Shown one piece after another: positions 43,915-55,652 of a DNA stretch of 64,000 nucleotides. The stretch spans positions 49,553,127 to 49,617,126 of the forward strand of contig NC_080043.1 of assembly GCF_012489685.1 (NCBI RefSeq), written 5' to 3'. The DNA is from Lotus japonicus. Taxonomy: Eukaryota > Streptophyta > Magnoliopsida > Fabales > Fabaceae. The position numbers were made by a program, and so were the translations under genes. Under the pieces are notes generated by a model. The model did no database searches. It was not told where the DNA came from and saw only the letters and a list, made by a program, of their open reading frames with translations. How positions within the stretch are numbered: the stretch's first letter is position 1; every line of letters begins with the position of its first letter.

Positions 43915-45910
43915 ATGAATTTAGGGGTTGTAGCTATAGAAAAAGGGGATGAACATACTATTCCTGATTCCAATGGTATGTACTCTTTTCTAATACAACT
44001 CTGGAAAATTTCTATAGATTTTTAGAACTATGAACGAAATTTCTGGTTCTTTTTGAAATAGAGAACTATTATTAATTTAGTCTTTCTGGTTCTTTCTAAA
44101 AAACAGCTCTGTTAGAATATAATATAAAACCATTAAAGTGACCCTTACCCAACAGCTTAAGCTTTTGGGATTAAGTGGTTGTTTGACATGGTATCAGAGC
44201 CTCTATGACCGAGAGGTCTAGAGTTCGATCCTTGCTCCCCTCACTTTCTAATTAAAAAAGTGGAATTTAATTAAGCACATGGTAGGTGGGCATGTGCATT
44301 TATCCACGCTTCAAGCCCAAAGGGCTCTTGCGTGAGGGGGCGTGTTAGAATATAATATAAAACCATTAAAGTGGCCCTTACCCAACAGCTTAAGCTTTTG
44401 GGATTAAGTGGTTGTTTGACAAGCTCTATTTTGAGTTTCCCTCACGCAAGAACTATGAACGAAATTTCTTTATTCCCGTGCTCCCTATCATTAATTTAGT
44501 CTTTAGAGTTTACGGTGGCATGAGGAATATTGTGGTTGATTCATCAAGTTATAGTTTCTATACTTAAACTGCATGATGTTACTGCAGTAATGTGGCAAAC
44601 AAAATAATCCAATGAATCAAGTTTGGACTATATGATCAAATGGTGTGCGGGTCGGGTCTTGGCTGTTCTGTTAGAGGGCTTTGACTCTTTTATTTGTTTG
44701 TCTTTTAAGGTGTCTTTTTATTGGTTTAGTTTATTGTTTTCTAAGCCTCTGTTTATGCACTATTACCTTTCTTAAATTTAATATATTATCTTTTTATGTA
44801 GTTAAATGGAAGGATAATATTGAGCATGAAGTGACTTAGGAAGATATAACCCCCTATGTTGGCATGGAGTTCGATACGGAAGAGCATGCATATAGATTTT
44901 ATAACATGTATACTGGATTCGTTGGTTTCAGCGTTAGAAAAGATTGGAGGAATACAAGCAAATTAGATAAGGAGATTGTAATATCTCGAAAATATGTTTG
45001 CTTTAAGGAAGGCTTTAAAAGGATCAAAGATGATGAAGGAAAAATTGTCCGCAAAGATATCAGAACAGGATGTTTAGCACACATGGTTATTGGTCGATCA
45101 TCAAATGGAAAATATGTTGTTACTTCTTTTGTGAAAGGACATAATCATGAGCTTGCAACTCCGAGGAGTAGGCATAAGTTGCCCTCACAAATGAGAGTTT
45201 ATGTTGCTCAAGCGGCTGAAGTTGAAATGGCAGCTCGTTCTAGTATACGTCAAAAATTAATTTTTTAGTTTATGAGTCGACAGGCTGGAGGGAGAGAGAA
45301 TGTTGGATGCACAGCTAAAGATATCAGAAATCATTTGAGTTCTAAGAGGATGAAGGAAATGGAAGAAGGTGAAGCATACACTCTTCTTCATTACTTTAAA
45401 TCAAAGCAAACAGAGAATCCGTCCTTTTTCTATGAAATTCAACTTGATGTTGATAGTCAAATAACTAATATTTTCTGGACGGATGCAAAAATGGTTTTGG
45501 ATTATGCTTATTTTGGAGATGTGGTATGCTTTGATACCACTTACCGCACTAATAAGAATTTACGACCATTTGCTCCCTTCATTGGTTTCAACCATCATCG
45601 GGAAAGTGTATTATTTGGTGCAGCATTACTATATGATGAAACCGCTGAATCGTTTGAGTGGTTGTTTAAGACTTTTCTCAAGGCTATGTGTGGAAAAAAG
45701 CCAAAGACAATTTTCACATATCAAGATGCTGCCATGGCAAGAGCAATTGCAGAGGTTTTTCCTGAATCATATCATCGTTTATGCTTGTGGCATTTATTCC
45801 AAAATGCACTTAAAAATCTAAATCATGTTTTTGCTTTTGACTATTGTGTATGCAGAATGTGCCTTTTTTACATGAAGGTCTGGATCCTACATCACTTGAT
45901 ATTAATATGA
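43915..45910 (+). pseudogene. FAR1/FHY3-related (FRS-type) pseudogene
   Basis: Proposed exon 1 starts at ATG 43915 (MNLGVVAIEKGDEHTIPDSNG) and ends at a GTATGT donor (43976); intron 1 contains a TRIM; exon 2 begins after an AG near 44802. FAR1 DNA-binding domain: VGMEFDTEEHAYRFYNMYTG, RTGCLAHM and FVKGHNHEL (44864-45210), the WRKY-like zinc fold that the FAR1 family took from Mutator-like transposases. Then the MULE transposase-derived core: CFDTTYRTNKNLRPFAPFIG, QDAAMARAIAEVFP and HRLCLWHLFQNA (45500-45830). In-frame TAG codons at about 44837 and 45266-45268 break it, and the core ends after NHVFA, with the C-terminal part and SWIM finger missing. Intact family members are transcription factors of light signalling; this copy is not functional as a full protein. 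Confidence 0.85.
44110..44421 (+). mobile_element. TRIM element, 312 bp, in the FAR1-related intron
   Basis: Two 79-bp LTRs (44110-44188 and 44343-44421) start TGTTAGAATA and end TTTGACA, differing at one position (GTGACCC versus GTGGCCC). Primer-binding site TGGTATCAGAGC at 44189-44200 (initiator Met tRNA type), purine-rich GTGAGGGGGCG before the second LTR, and the 5-bp duplication AGCTC at 44105-44109 and 44422-44426. No coding capacity, so mobilised in trans. Confidence 0.95.
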
Positions 45911-46218
45911 TACAGGTTAGATTAATATGACACAAGTTTTCAATATTTTCCCTATAGATACATGCTGTTTATGCTTAAAACTAATTCTTCTTTTGTTTGT
46001 GCTATAGATTGACAATCCTTTTTCTTTCCTATATAGGAATTCAATTCGGGTCCAGGTCCTACATCACTTGATATTAATATGACACAGGTTCAATTAATAT
46101 GACACAAGTTTTCTATATTTTCCCTACAGATGCATGCTGTTTTTGCTTAAAACTAATTACTGTTTTGTTTGTGCTTTAGATTGACACTTCTTCTTTTTTT
46201 CCTATATAGGAATTCAAT
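45880..46218 (+). repeat. Tandem duplication of about 170 bp
   Basis: Two units beginning near 45880 and 46050, sharing CCTACATCACTTGATATTAA, AATATGACACAAGTTTTC and CCTATATAGGAATTCAATTC with scattered differences. Lies 3' of the broken FAR1-related gene. Confidence 0.8.
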
Positions 46219-46724
46219 TCACGGGATAACTTCATTCCCTGTCAAAGAGAAAATGAACGTGGTCCTTCACTTCTTCTTTTACCGCGATGGGAAGACATTT
46301 GAGTGCTTGTTTGAGTTTTAGAGATTAGTCAATTTCTGGTGTAGCACTGATCTGCAGTAAATGAGATTTATGTTTTGTTTCTGGTGTAGCACTGATTTCT
46401 ACAGTGATTATTTTTTCTGTTTTGTTTCTGGTGTAGCACTGATTAACAAATGAATGGCTTTATAATATATTTCTATCATTGGGTTTCTCAGATTTCAAGA
46501 TTTGTTGCTATAACAAAGTAAATTTAGTGTAACAACAAAGATTTCATTGAATTTGGAATACAACTTAACTAAGGAGAAAATGCTTTGACTACCCCTCACG
46601 TTCACAAACATTGCTGTGTAGTTCTATGAACTGATTTTTAAGATGAAGATATTGGGAATGCTATTGCTAATTCAGTCCTGCACATGAAGGATTTTACTTG
46701 GCTTTTTACTAGACATGCTATTGG
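46219..46724. other. Unassigned sequence left of the assembly gap
   Basis: About 500 bases. A phrase like TTTTGTTTCTGGTGTAGCACTGAT occurs three times (near 46332, 46375 and 46425), a short local repeat. No gene seen. Confidence 0.4.
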
Positions 46725-46824
46725 NNNNNNNNNNNNNNNNNNNNNNNNNNNNNNNNNNNNNNNNNNNNNNNNNNNNNNNNNNNNNNNNNNNNNNNNNNNN
46801 NNNNNNNNNNNNNNNNNNNNNNNN
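46725..46824. other. Assembly gap (100 N)
   Basis: Exactly 100 N, the usual placeholder for a gap of unknown size. Order and distance across it are not certain. Confidence 0.99.
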
Positions 46825-48118
46825 GGAAATGTCGAGCAGTATGGCGATGGAAAACACGAACACGGAGCATGGGGGCTGAGTTTGACCAAATTGGCCATGA
46901 GTGGAATCCATGTGTCTCGTTTCCAAAGTCTTTCAGTTGTCTGCTAGCACCGCATGGAGAAAACAGCAAATGTGTGAGAGTGGTTAAGTTTAATGACCAA
47001 GTGGGTCAGGCCCAAATTAGAAAATGGGTGTGGGAGGCAGTGAAAGCCAAGAAAAATTTGGTCTGGATGTGCCAAATTCAGCAAGCAGGTATTGAGATCA
47101 ATTTACAAAGCTGGGACCCTGAACAGATTTGGAGGTTTACCTGTTGGAAGGTGATAAAAATTTGTTTTAGGAGAATTATAAAGAGGGTATTGGGTCTGAA
47201 GTTTGTTTTGAACCAAATGAGAATAACTCTTATGGATTTTGGATTCTGGGCAACATGGTTTACACCCATTCTTCGAGGGGCTGTTGCAAGCTTGAAGTAC
47301 CACAGTGTTGAGGGAAATAGTGGCTTTGGGGGGTTTCTTTTGAAGTTTTTTCATGCTTACTACTTCAATGGGTGCAGGACTACTGCTTGATTTTGTCCCA
47401 GTTATTTGGGATTATGGCCCAACTCTTTATGCATGGTGTACTTTTTACACTTGGTAGTAAAAGCCAAGAATAATTTGAACTTTATGTGCAAAACTCAGCA
47501 GATTGGTGGCCACATTGCATTCCTTGGATGTCTTCACACTTTTCAAGCTGACACTGATACTGTGTATAAAATGGCTTGGGGTATTTTATCTTGGGGTGGC
47601 TACTTTTTTGAAATTCTGCTACGGTGATATTTCAACGTTTAAGGGACCACAACATAATTTATTTCAGTTGTTCCAGGGGATTGGATCAACACATCATACA
47701 TGGCTGACTTTTTGCAAAGGGAGCAAAACTATAGGTTTGAGTGGTATTCAGTTCCAGAACTTCTACTTCATAGGCAAGCAAGTGCTACTATGTCCTGTCA
47801 ATCTAATGCTTCCATCCAATTAGATGCTAGCTTTCAAAGCTTGGGCTCTCACAGTTTTGAGTTCAATGTTTTGGTTGGGAGGCAAAAAAAGAATTGGAGG
47901 TATCAACATATTTGTGATAGTTGGACATTTCACAACTTGAGTCACATGATAGTAGAGGGTTGATTTTTAGTGCTGGTTCAATTTTGGGACTTCTTGAGCC
48001 TTTGTTGGCTAGTTTTGGGACAATACCTACCAATTCTTTCATGTCAAGGTTTGCTTTTGAAGACGCTGCTACACTGCTATTTCAACCTCTTTGCATCAAT
48101 TGGAACTTCTGCTGCTTA
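46825..48118 (+). other. Degraded repeat sequence, possibly retroelement interior
   Basis: No domain recognised in the plus-strand frames (e.g. 46869-47390 and 47700-47963). Two segments share GTRAAAGCCAAGAA and onward (near 47038 and 47458), suggesting diverged internal repeats. Together with 53505-53689, which ends in a polypurine-like tract and LTR, it may be the interior of one old retrotransposon split by the Mutator-like element. Confidence 0.35.
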
Positions 48119-49328
48119 TTTTTCCTAGGCTTAAATAAGTTTTTGGTCCCTATCCTTTACAAAATGGTTGGTTTTCGTCCCTCGCCGGAGCAAAGGTGGG
48201 TTTTAGTCCCTAACATTTGTCAAAAGGTTTGGTTTTCATCCCTCCGGAGTTCTAGGTCAACGCCGGAGCTCCGGTGGCCCATGTGGCAATGCCACATGGG
48301 ATTAATAAGGCCAGTTGTTATTTATTTATTTATCTATTTTTTTAAAAAAATAGGAAATTAACTCACTAATTAAAAAACCCCAATTCACCTAAACTAATCC
48401 CTCATTCCCCGGTTTTTTCATTTTTTTTGAAGTTCTTTTTTTTTTTTTCTGAAACTTAAAACATTGCAATGTTTTTTTATTGAAAATAATTATTTTTTTG
48501 TTCAACTTCATCTTCATCGTATTCTCCTCCTACTCTCCCTCTCTTCTCTCCCTCACAATCTCGTCCCACAGCCACCGCCCTCTCCCTCTTCCATCGTCCC
48601 ACCATCTTGTTTCTGGCGAGGAGCTTGGCCTTCCCATGGAGATCCACCCTAAATCAATGCTTATGCATTCAAACCCACCCACTGCCATCATCAAACCACC
48701 AGATCGAACATAGGGTTTGCGACTTGAAGGTGGCGATAGTCTTCGTCCCGATCCCCGATTTTGAAGGGGAGGTGGTGGTGGGTTTGCTTTTTTCCTTGCT
48801 TTGTTTTTGGGTTTGCTCTCTTCTTTGTTTCTTGGCTTGGATTTGTAACACCCCCGATTTCGGTGGCGTTACTTTAGTAGCCAAAAATAAACTTTATGCG
48901 GAAAAACGTAAATTTTTTTTTTCGTCGATAATATAAACAAGACTGAAATAAATAAAACACAAATGCGAGAGATAACAGAACTAATATACAATATATATTA
49001 CAGCCCCCGCTGTAAGTAGCAACCTCGTCACGAGTAACCTCCAGTGACGGAAAGTAGAAAGTGTAGCGCCCGTAGGCAATATATACAAACCAACAGGAAA
49101 GGTTAAGTGTCCGCAACACAACCTTCAAAAATGAAACTAAGTTGGCCCAATGGCCTGAAAAGAAGACCTCCTAAGTCCAACCAACTCTCTGTGATTCCCG
49201 TAAGGAAACCACACAAAAAGCTATAGGCGGGAAAACTACCCTGTCCCCAAGGAAACAAATGACAGTCAGAGCTAAGACTCTACTCCTACACTAATCTTAT
49301 CTCGAGGAGCTCACACCAGCACTAAAAC

Positions 49329-49807
49329 CTACATGCTAGCATGATCGTCGTCTGAATCTGAATCCAGAACGACAAGGTCTATGTACACTACCCGTCCTCC
49401 TCTCGCAACCGCGATGCGCTCCGGTGCTGGTCTCTCGGGCTTAGGGCCCGAACCATGATCATCTATAACAACAATGGTGGGTGAACTGGACTCTGAAGAA
49501 TGCACTCCCACAGGCTCCTCCTCTGAGGGGTCCTCATCATCCGAAGACGACGGTGGCGGGGTGGTCCTCCTACTCCTGGTCCGCAATGCACACCGGGTGG
49601 CAAGTTGAAACTGACAGTGCATCTCCGCAGCACTCCTGACGTCAAGTATCCTACCCTATCTACATGGTCCTCCATGATCCGCCCCGAGTACGTTGCTCGA
49701 TGGCTAGCGGGGTCAACCACTCACGAACCGGGGTCATCCTGGTCTATCATCTCGTATCTAATCCCCCCCGAAGGGTGGACCATTGTGAACCAGTCCGCTA
49801 TGGACAT
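49329..49807 (-). pseudogene. LTR-borne ORF, copy C
   Basis: Starts at MSIADWFTMVHPSGG (49807), continues RYEMIDQDDPGS then a TGA in place of the Trp codon found in copy D, then VVDPASHRATYSG, MEDHVDRVGYLTSGVLRR and TVSFNLPPGVHCGPG. A frameshift near 49585 moves the acidic part (DDEDPSEEEP) and C-terminus (IDLVVLDSDSDDD, ending HASM) into the frame that ends at 49329. Same order as the open copy D. Confidence 0.75.
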
Positions 49808-52143
49808 CTGACAAAGGGCGTTGTCCGCCACAACACACACAGAAGACGCGAGGGTCAACTCCAAAGAATTATGTAGATTATAAATCCAATAGGTACAGAT
49901 AAGAGATAGCCACTTAGGCTTATAGCTAGGAATAACATCCTAGGGTTGCACACTCCACAATGAATGTAAACAACGGCAATAACAAATAGCATGCATCAAA
50001 TAGGATTAACAAGTATCAATCACACTTAGCAACTAAGTCAGCATGCATGTTGCATGAAATGCATTCCGGAAGGGATGGACATCAAACGGATCAGCCCTAA
50101 CACCAGCCACGGTGGGACCATTTCGGCTCGCGTGCCTCTTACTCCAACAACAACGGTAGTCAGATTAGCAGTAAACCCGAAGGTCTGCCGTTTCGGTCTG
50201 CTACTAAGAGTCGCCTACAAGCGCTCTTACGCGGAAATCCGGGTCTTATGACCATTTTGGAATCCACCGTGGTCCGAAGTCCGTCTCGTGTTAATACCTC
50301 ATTAATGGTGCATGAATGCGAAATGATTAGCCAAACAACGTCTCCGACCTCACTCGACACGTCGCCACGTGTTCTAGGTAAATTATTGTCTCTAAAAGCT
50401 TACCCTAAGGTAAAGTCGATTCTGCGACAAAAGACACTTCTTTCAACAACACACATTCTCTCATGATGATCTCCAAATCATTCCGACTCATCTCCATCCG
50501 ATGGTCAAAACTGCTCAACGAGCAAAGAGTATCAACATACTCAGAAACTATCAGTTTCCCGGCTTATCTCTCAGATAGCCCAACAACACGACTGCTCCCA
50601 GAGCACAAGAGTATCAATACTCAAAACTTCTCAATATTCTCAACACTTGGATCCGACGTCACTTCTAGCTTTTCAAAACTAAGATTCGCATCCTAAGCTT
50701 CCTTTCGAGTTTATTATCATTATTTGAAGAATTAGAGGTTGTTTAATGTCTTATGAGTTTTCTTCACAAAATAATATCCTTTTAGTCTTATCGCAAATCT
50801 TATGAGTTTTCAACATCCAAATATCCCAATTAATTCCCCGAGAATGTCTCGATCCATATAACCATAACAAGGTCGGAATCTCATTCGTCCTATCAAACTT
50901 TCCCCAAAATCTCAAAATAAAATCAGCATCACCTGCCCGCTATTCTCACTACTCGGAATCACAGATATCAGAGCAAAGACATAATTAAATCAGCACAATC
51001 AACAAACATGTCATATAACACATTCTAAAATAACCACGTAGCACTTAGCATATAATGCATGCATCACACATCCTAGATTACCCACTTAGCTCGTACCATG
51101 TAATTCAATCTCAAAAACATTCAGTAGATGAATCATCTACATTGTCAGCCGAAGCCTCAGAAAATATTTTTCCCAATCAAACACAAACAAGTGCGGAAAC
51201 AGTAAATCAAGTCGAAGTATCGACACCTAAGCATTAACTAAGGATTCAGTGAGTAGCCCTCACCTGTAAATTCTCCAGGGTTCCCTTCTAACACTTCTTC
51301 ACAGTCAAAGCCTTGCTCTTCAGGAAAATCCTCAAAAGCACCTTTAGAGTAAAACCACAGAAATCAATCACAATGAGTCAGAAACTCAACAACCAAGACT
51401 CACTAAGGTTACACGAAGTAGTATATACTCCGAGGTACGATAATCTAGCGCGAAAGGACAAGTTTTCGAAAAAGAAATTTTCCTCCTCCCCCCTTAGGGT
51501 GCTCGGCCACTATTGGTAATTAGGTGGGTCGATTTTTCTTCGATCAAACTTGGTTCCTAGGTTATTATTAGTCGTAACTAAGGGTATTCTATACTCGGAA
51601 AAATTATCGGATCAAAAACTGTCGCAGGGGTATTTTGGTCAATATTTTTAGCTCAGAAATTCAAAACTGAAATTTCGAAAAGCAAATTGGATGGGGACGT
51701 CACCAACGACGTTTATGACAACTAATGCTACTAGCACTAAGCTAAGGCGATAGTTTTCAGCCCAAAGGATGAAGCTTTGCCCCAAAATGGGTATTTTAAG
51801 CAGAATTGAAACTCGACGGTAGTTTTTCGAGAATCGGCGCAGTATTATTAGCTAAACATACTCAGGAGAACGTAGGGAAGATGTTTAGATTCAAATATGG
51901 AATTATCAGGATAGTTTTGTAAAAACCTCAAAACTATGAGCAGAGAAAGACATAGAGAAAAGCTATGGAAAAGACGATCGGAGGTAAGGATTAGCGACTA
52001 TACCTCGATACCTTCAAGCAGCAACTGTTGAATCAACGATCAAGCAAGAAATGAAGAAAATCTCTTCTTCCTCCTCCTTCAATGAAGCTCGCGGCCTTGG
52101 GAGAGAAAATGGTGAAGTTTTGCCATTTTTTCTCCTTTTCTTG

Positions 52144-52153
52144 CTATATATAG
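52144..52153 (-). promoter_or_regulatory. TATA box of long-LTR copy C
   Basis: CTATATATAG, on the minus strand about 2.3 kb upstream of the ORF. Corresponds to the sites in copies B and D. Confidence 0.55.
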
Positions 52154-53504
52154 ATGTTGGAAAAACGCGGGAAAATGAAAGTTTCGCGATTCCGATTTTT
52201 CCGGCTTCATTCTCCGTGAATTCTAAGATAGGTTTTGGCGACATAAATCCAAAACTCAAAAGAGGTTTCCTTGTATTTTAGGTGACTAATGCAAAGTCGG
52301 TGTAAAACTATTTTACCCGATAAGTTGCTTTTTGCATCGGATGTCGGAATAGAAAACTTCCTTCTGAAGAAAGATTGAAATCATCAAGAGAAATGGGTGT
52401 ACGCATGTGGAATCTTCATTTGAAGCTCTGAATAGAAAAAGTCTTCATCGTTGGTTGATTTTAGGGTTTTGAACTATCAGGGTTTTAGTTTCGGCAAACA
52501 TCCGATGATTGGAATCGGACGTTCGTAGAATCTAAGGTTTCGCCTCGAAACGATTTTCGTATAAGGAATAAGAGAAGTTCTAACATTTCTCTGAAGATTT
52601 TTGGAATTAATTTCCATCGTGACTTTAAGTGAAAACTAGCTATTTACTAGGGTTTCTGACCTAGGTTTAAGCGTATATCGATCGTGCTATACCTTTTATC
52701 GATTTTGGTACAATCCTTAGACTTTTCCTGAACTTTCTCCTTCATAAATTTATTTCATTTAGTAAACTCTTGTTCAGGTTTCCCTTCACGATACATCAAC
52801 CCTAATCGTGAATAGGATTCTATTCACTTGACATAATCTTAAAAACTTGGGTCTTACAGGATTCAGATTTTGATTTTAGATCTGGGTTGGTGTTGGTGGG
52901 TTCTGGGTTGGGGGTGGGTTCTGGGTTGGGGTGAGTTTTCGGTTCTGGGTGGTTTCTGGGTTGAGGATGGTTTCTGGGTTGGGGGTGGGTTCTGGTGATG
53001 GTGGTGGAGTTTTTTCCTTCCTTTAACCATGGCCGCATGCTTCACCAATCTTCTTTTGTCTCCTTGCTTTCTGAGTTTTCTGCCACCTTTTTATGAGTGA
53101 TGGTGTGTTTCGTTCTCCTGCTCACTGTTTCTGATCTGCTTTGGAGTCATGACAGGGGTTTTTGGTTGCGTTTTGGGTAGTTTAATTCTGGGCATCGAGT
53201 GTTTCATCTTGTGGGTGCTTCTGTTTTGCTGACCTTTCCAAAATTCAATTCCTAATTGGGGTTTTTAATTAGTGAGTTAATTTTCTATTTTTTTAAAAAT
53301 AATAACACCTGGCCTCATTAATCCCATGTGGCATTGCCACATAGGCCACCGGAGCTCCGGCGTTGACCCAGAGCTCCGAAGGGATGAAAACCAAACCTTT
53401 TGGCAAAGGTTAGGGACTAAAACCCACCTTTGCTCCGGCGAGGGACGAAAACCAAGCATTTTGTAAAGGATGGAGACCAAAAACTTATTTAAGCCTTTTT
53501 CCTA

Positions 53505-53689
53505 CAATGGTACTTAGGCCACATTAGTTTCAGCAGGACAGTGAAGATTTTTCCCAAGTCATACATGTTTTGGACTCTTTGCTTTCGGCTATGGGACCCT
53601 GGTGGAATAGTAGTGCATTTTCAGCATTGGCATTCAGTTGGATTCAGTCCTTCACCTCGAGGACAAGGTGAATTTTCAGGGGGGAGTAT
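53505..53689 (+). other. 3' end of a degraded LTR retrotransposon interior
   Basis: Continues rightward from the Mutator-like insertion and ends in CTTCACCTCGAGGACAAGG and a purine tract TTTCAGGGGGGAG just before an LTR-like TG at 53690. A purine tract followed by an LTR is the usual 3' border. No domain is readable. Confidence 0.45.
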
Positions 53690-53972
53690 TGATAGGTACA
53701 CATGGTTTAGATAGTTAGTTAAAGGAGTTATCATATAATTCGATAGTTAGTTAAGACTTAAGAGGGTTCATAAGGCTTGTTGCCTATAAATAAGAGGGGG
53801 TTAGAGAATAGGAATCATCTTGGTATTTAGTTAGGAATTGGGTTTAGAGATAGAAGTGGTTCTCTTTCTAGGGTTAGGGAGGGTGTTTGGCATCTCTCTC
53901 ATGTATCTTTCCCCTTATCCCAAATTGAGAATTAGCTCAATTTGGGATAATATCAGTGAGACTTCTAACACA
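53690..53972 (+). repeat. LTR of the degraded retrotransposon
   Basis: Starts TGATAGGTACACATGG, holds a TATA box (GCCTATAAATAAG, near 53790) and ends near CTAACACA at about 53972. The end is approximate because copy G of the long-LTR family begins almost directly after it. Confidence 0.5.
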
Positions 53973-54048
53973 CCTTATAACACCCCGACTTTCTGCGGTC
54001 ACAATAGTAACCTAATATGAACAAATGCGGAAATAAGCGAGTAAATTT

Positions 54049-55260
54049 TTAAGGTATGAAAAACGATAGAAGGGGGGTTTGAATAGCGTTTTCAACTAAA
54101 AACTTTTCCTTCTTGAGATTTAGATAAATCTCTCGAATAAACAACACAAGGTGCAAAGATAAGAGATGAAGAGAAGCACACAAGTATTTTATCCTGGTTC
54201 ACTTGATAATCGCCCAAGCTAATCCAGTCCACTCGTTAAGGTGATTTCTTCCTTCTTAGAATGAAGGCAATCCACTATTCAATGTTTGTTACAACTGCAC
54301 TAGCAACCTGCTCAGTGACTAACAATACAATGAACTAGCAAACACTAAGATTCACTCTCTTAGTCTTCTCAAGGAGCTGACCAACCTTGGTCCCTTAAGG
54401 TAATCAAACTAACTGTTTGAGGGTTTTGGGTTTACAATGAGTGTTTCTGAGAAAGATAAGGTAAACACAGTAAGAACGATTGAAGAAAGATTGCTAAGAG
54501 AATATTGAATGGTTGCTTAAGCTTGTACAAAGTTTCTTGGCCTCTTCTTCCATCTTCAGCCTCTATTTATACTCCAAGGATTAGGGTTGTATTCGTTGTT
54601 TGAAATGCTACCGTTGGAGGGCAAATCCGGAACTTCCAAATTCTGCTGTGGCTGAACATCTTAGGTAAGGTCGTCAGGATAGTACAATTGCTTTTGTACT
54701 TGGACAGTGACGTGAGCCTTATCCTAGTTGACTTTTGATCAGACAACGCTTCATGTTGACTCTTGTGAAGCTTGGTCATCAGAGTCAGAGGGAAGCTTGG
54801 ATCCTCTGACCTTCGTATCTTCTGCTTCTTGACATCAAAGTTGGATGTACTTGGTCTTCAGAGCAATCTTACTCTTGAACTTCAGAATCTTCACTTCTTA
54901 GCTTCTGGACCTTTAGAGCTTCTGGACCTTCAGAGCCTCTGGACCTTCAGAGCCTCTGGACCTTCAGAGCTTCTGGTCTTCAGAAATTTAAGTGATCTGA
55001 ATACACATCAGAGCTTATCATCTTCAGAACTTCTGAAGCATTTACTACTGTTCAATCAGAACATAGTGAGTGCGAAAGCGTTGCGTTGGTTACTCTTGGG
55101 CTAAATGCTTCTGATAATTGTGAGTATTGACCAGAGTCAGAGCCTATCATTTAAACACTCAGAAAACAATGTTAGAGTACCATAATTGTTCATACACAAT
55201 AGTTATCATGTAATCATCAAAACATAGAGTTGTACTACATGACCAAATCTTGGTCTTACA
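54049..55260 (-). mobile_element. Copia-like solo LTR, about 1.2 kb
   Basis: The minus strand starts TGTAAGACCAAG at 55260. AATTT follows at 55261-55265 and also occurs at 54044-54048, a possible 5-bp duplication, but the left end then reads TTAAGGTATG rather than starting with TG, so the left boundary is uncertain by about 10 bases. The GAAGGGGGGTTTGAATAGCG stretch near the left end is like other legume-type Copia LTRs, including the SIRE-like one here (GGGGGGGTTTGAATTGTG). Confidence 0.6.
54893..54985. repeat. 17-bp minisatellite in the Copia-like LTR
   Basis: About five copies of AGAGCYTCTGGACCTTC, with single-base variants. Confidence 0.88.
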
Positions 55261-55652
55261 AATTTCTTTCGTTTTTCTTTTCCTTTTCAAGATAAAGTAT
55301 CTAACGCATGCAATGCGTAACATGACATAATATTATAACCCCTAAGTGACTGAAAGTGAGCCCGAAGGCCATAGATACGAGTGCGGTAACCCAGGTAGTG
55401 AAGTTATAATTAAATGTTCCTCAAAAGTGAGAGAGTCAGCCCAAAACGGCCTCCTCTAGACCTCCTACATCCGACTACTCCCTGTGATTCCCATCAACAG
55501 AGAACTACACAAAAAGTAATGTGTCAGGGACCTACCCTGCCCCAAAACGTACAAACACTGCTGGTCAAGCACTATGACACTAACACCCTAACTCTAATCC
55601 CCCTAAAGCACGTCTGCCAATCCTCCTTCTCCTCCTCCTCGCTCCTGTAATC

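Larger units (their letters stand above)
48844..52858 (-). mobile_element. Solo LTR of the long-LTR family, copy C (4015 bp)
   Basis: Starts TGTAACACCC, ends GGGTCTTACA, flanked by GGATT (48839-48843 and 52859-52863). No second LTR, primer-binding site or pol is seen, so a solo LTR formed by recombination is most likely. Sense is taken from its ORF and TATA box (minus strand). Confidence 0.88.
48128..53495. mobile_element. Mutator-like non-autonomous element with long TIRs, 5.4 kb including a nested LTR
   Basis: Long terminal inverted repeats of about 190 bp (48128-48320 and 53305-53495): the ends read GGCTTAAATAAGTTTTTGG and its complement. The 9-bp duplication TTTTTCCTA (48119-48127 and 53496-53504) is diagnostic of Mutator. 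Without the solo LTR (48844-52858 plus one TSD copy) the element is about 1.35 kb. No MURA-type transposase. The interior has a GC-richer, gene-like stretch (48520-48840) and GGTTCTGGGTTGGGG-type tandem repeats (52883-52995). Captured host sequence is possible but not shown. Confidence 0.9.

Noticed and set aside
44189..44240. tRNA-like string TGGTATCAGAGCCTCTATGACC
   Set aside because: It is the primer-binding site of the TRIM followed by short spacer; no full cloverleaf is present.
46638..46969. Open frames crossing the N run
   Set aside because: They are open only because N codons are not stops.
52820..53048. Minus-strand frames rich in Pro, His and Asn (NPQPRNHPQP type)
   Set aside because: They come from G/T-rich tandem repeats inside the Mutator-like element, not from a gene.
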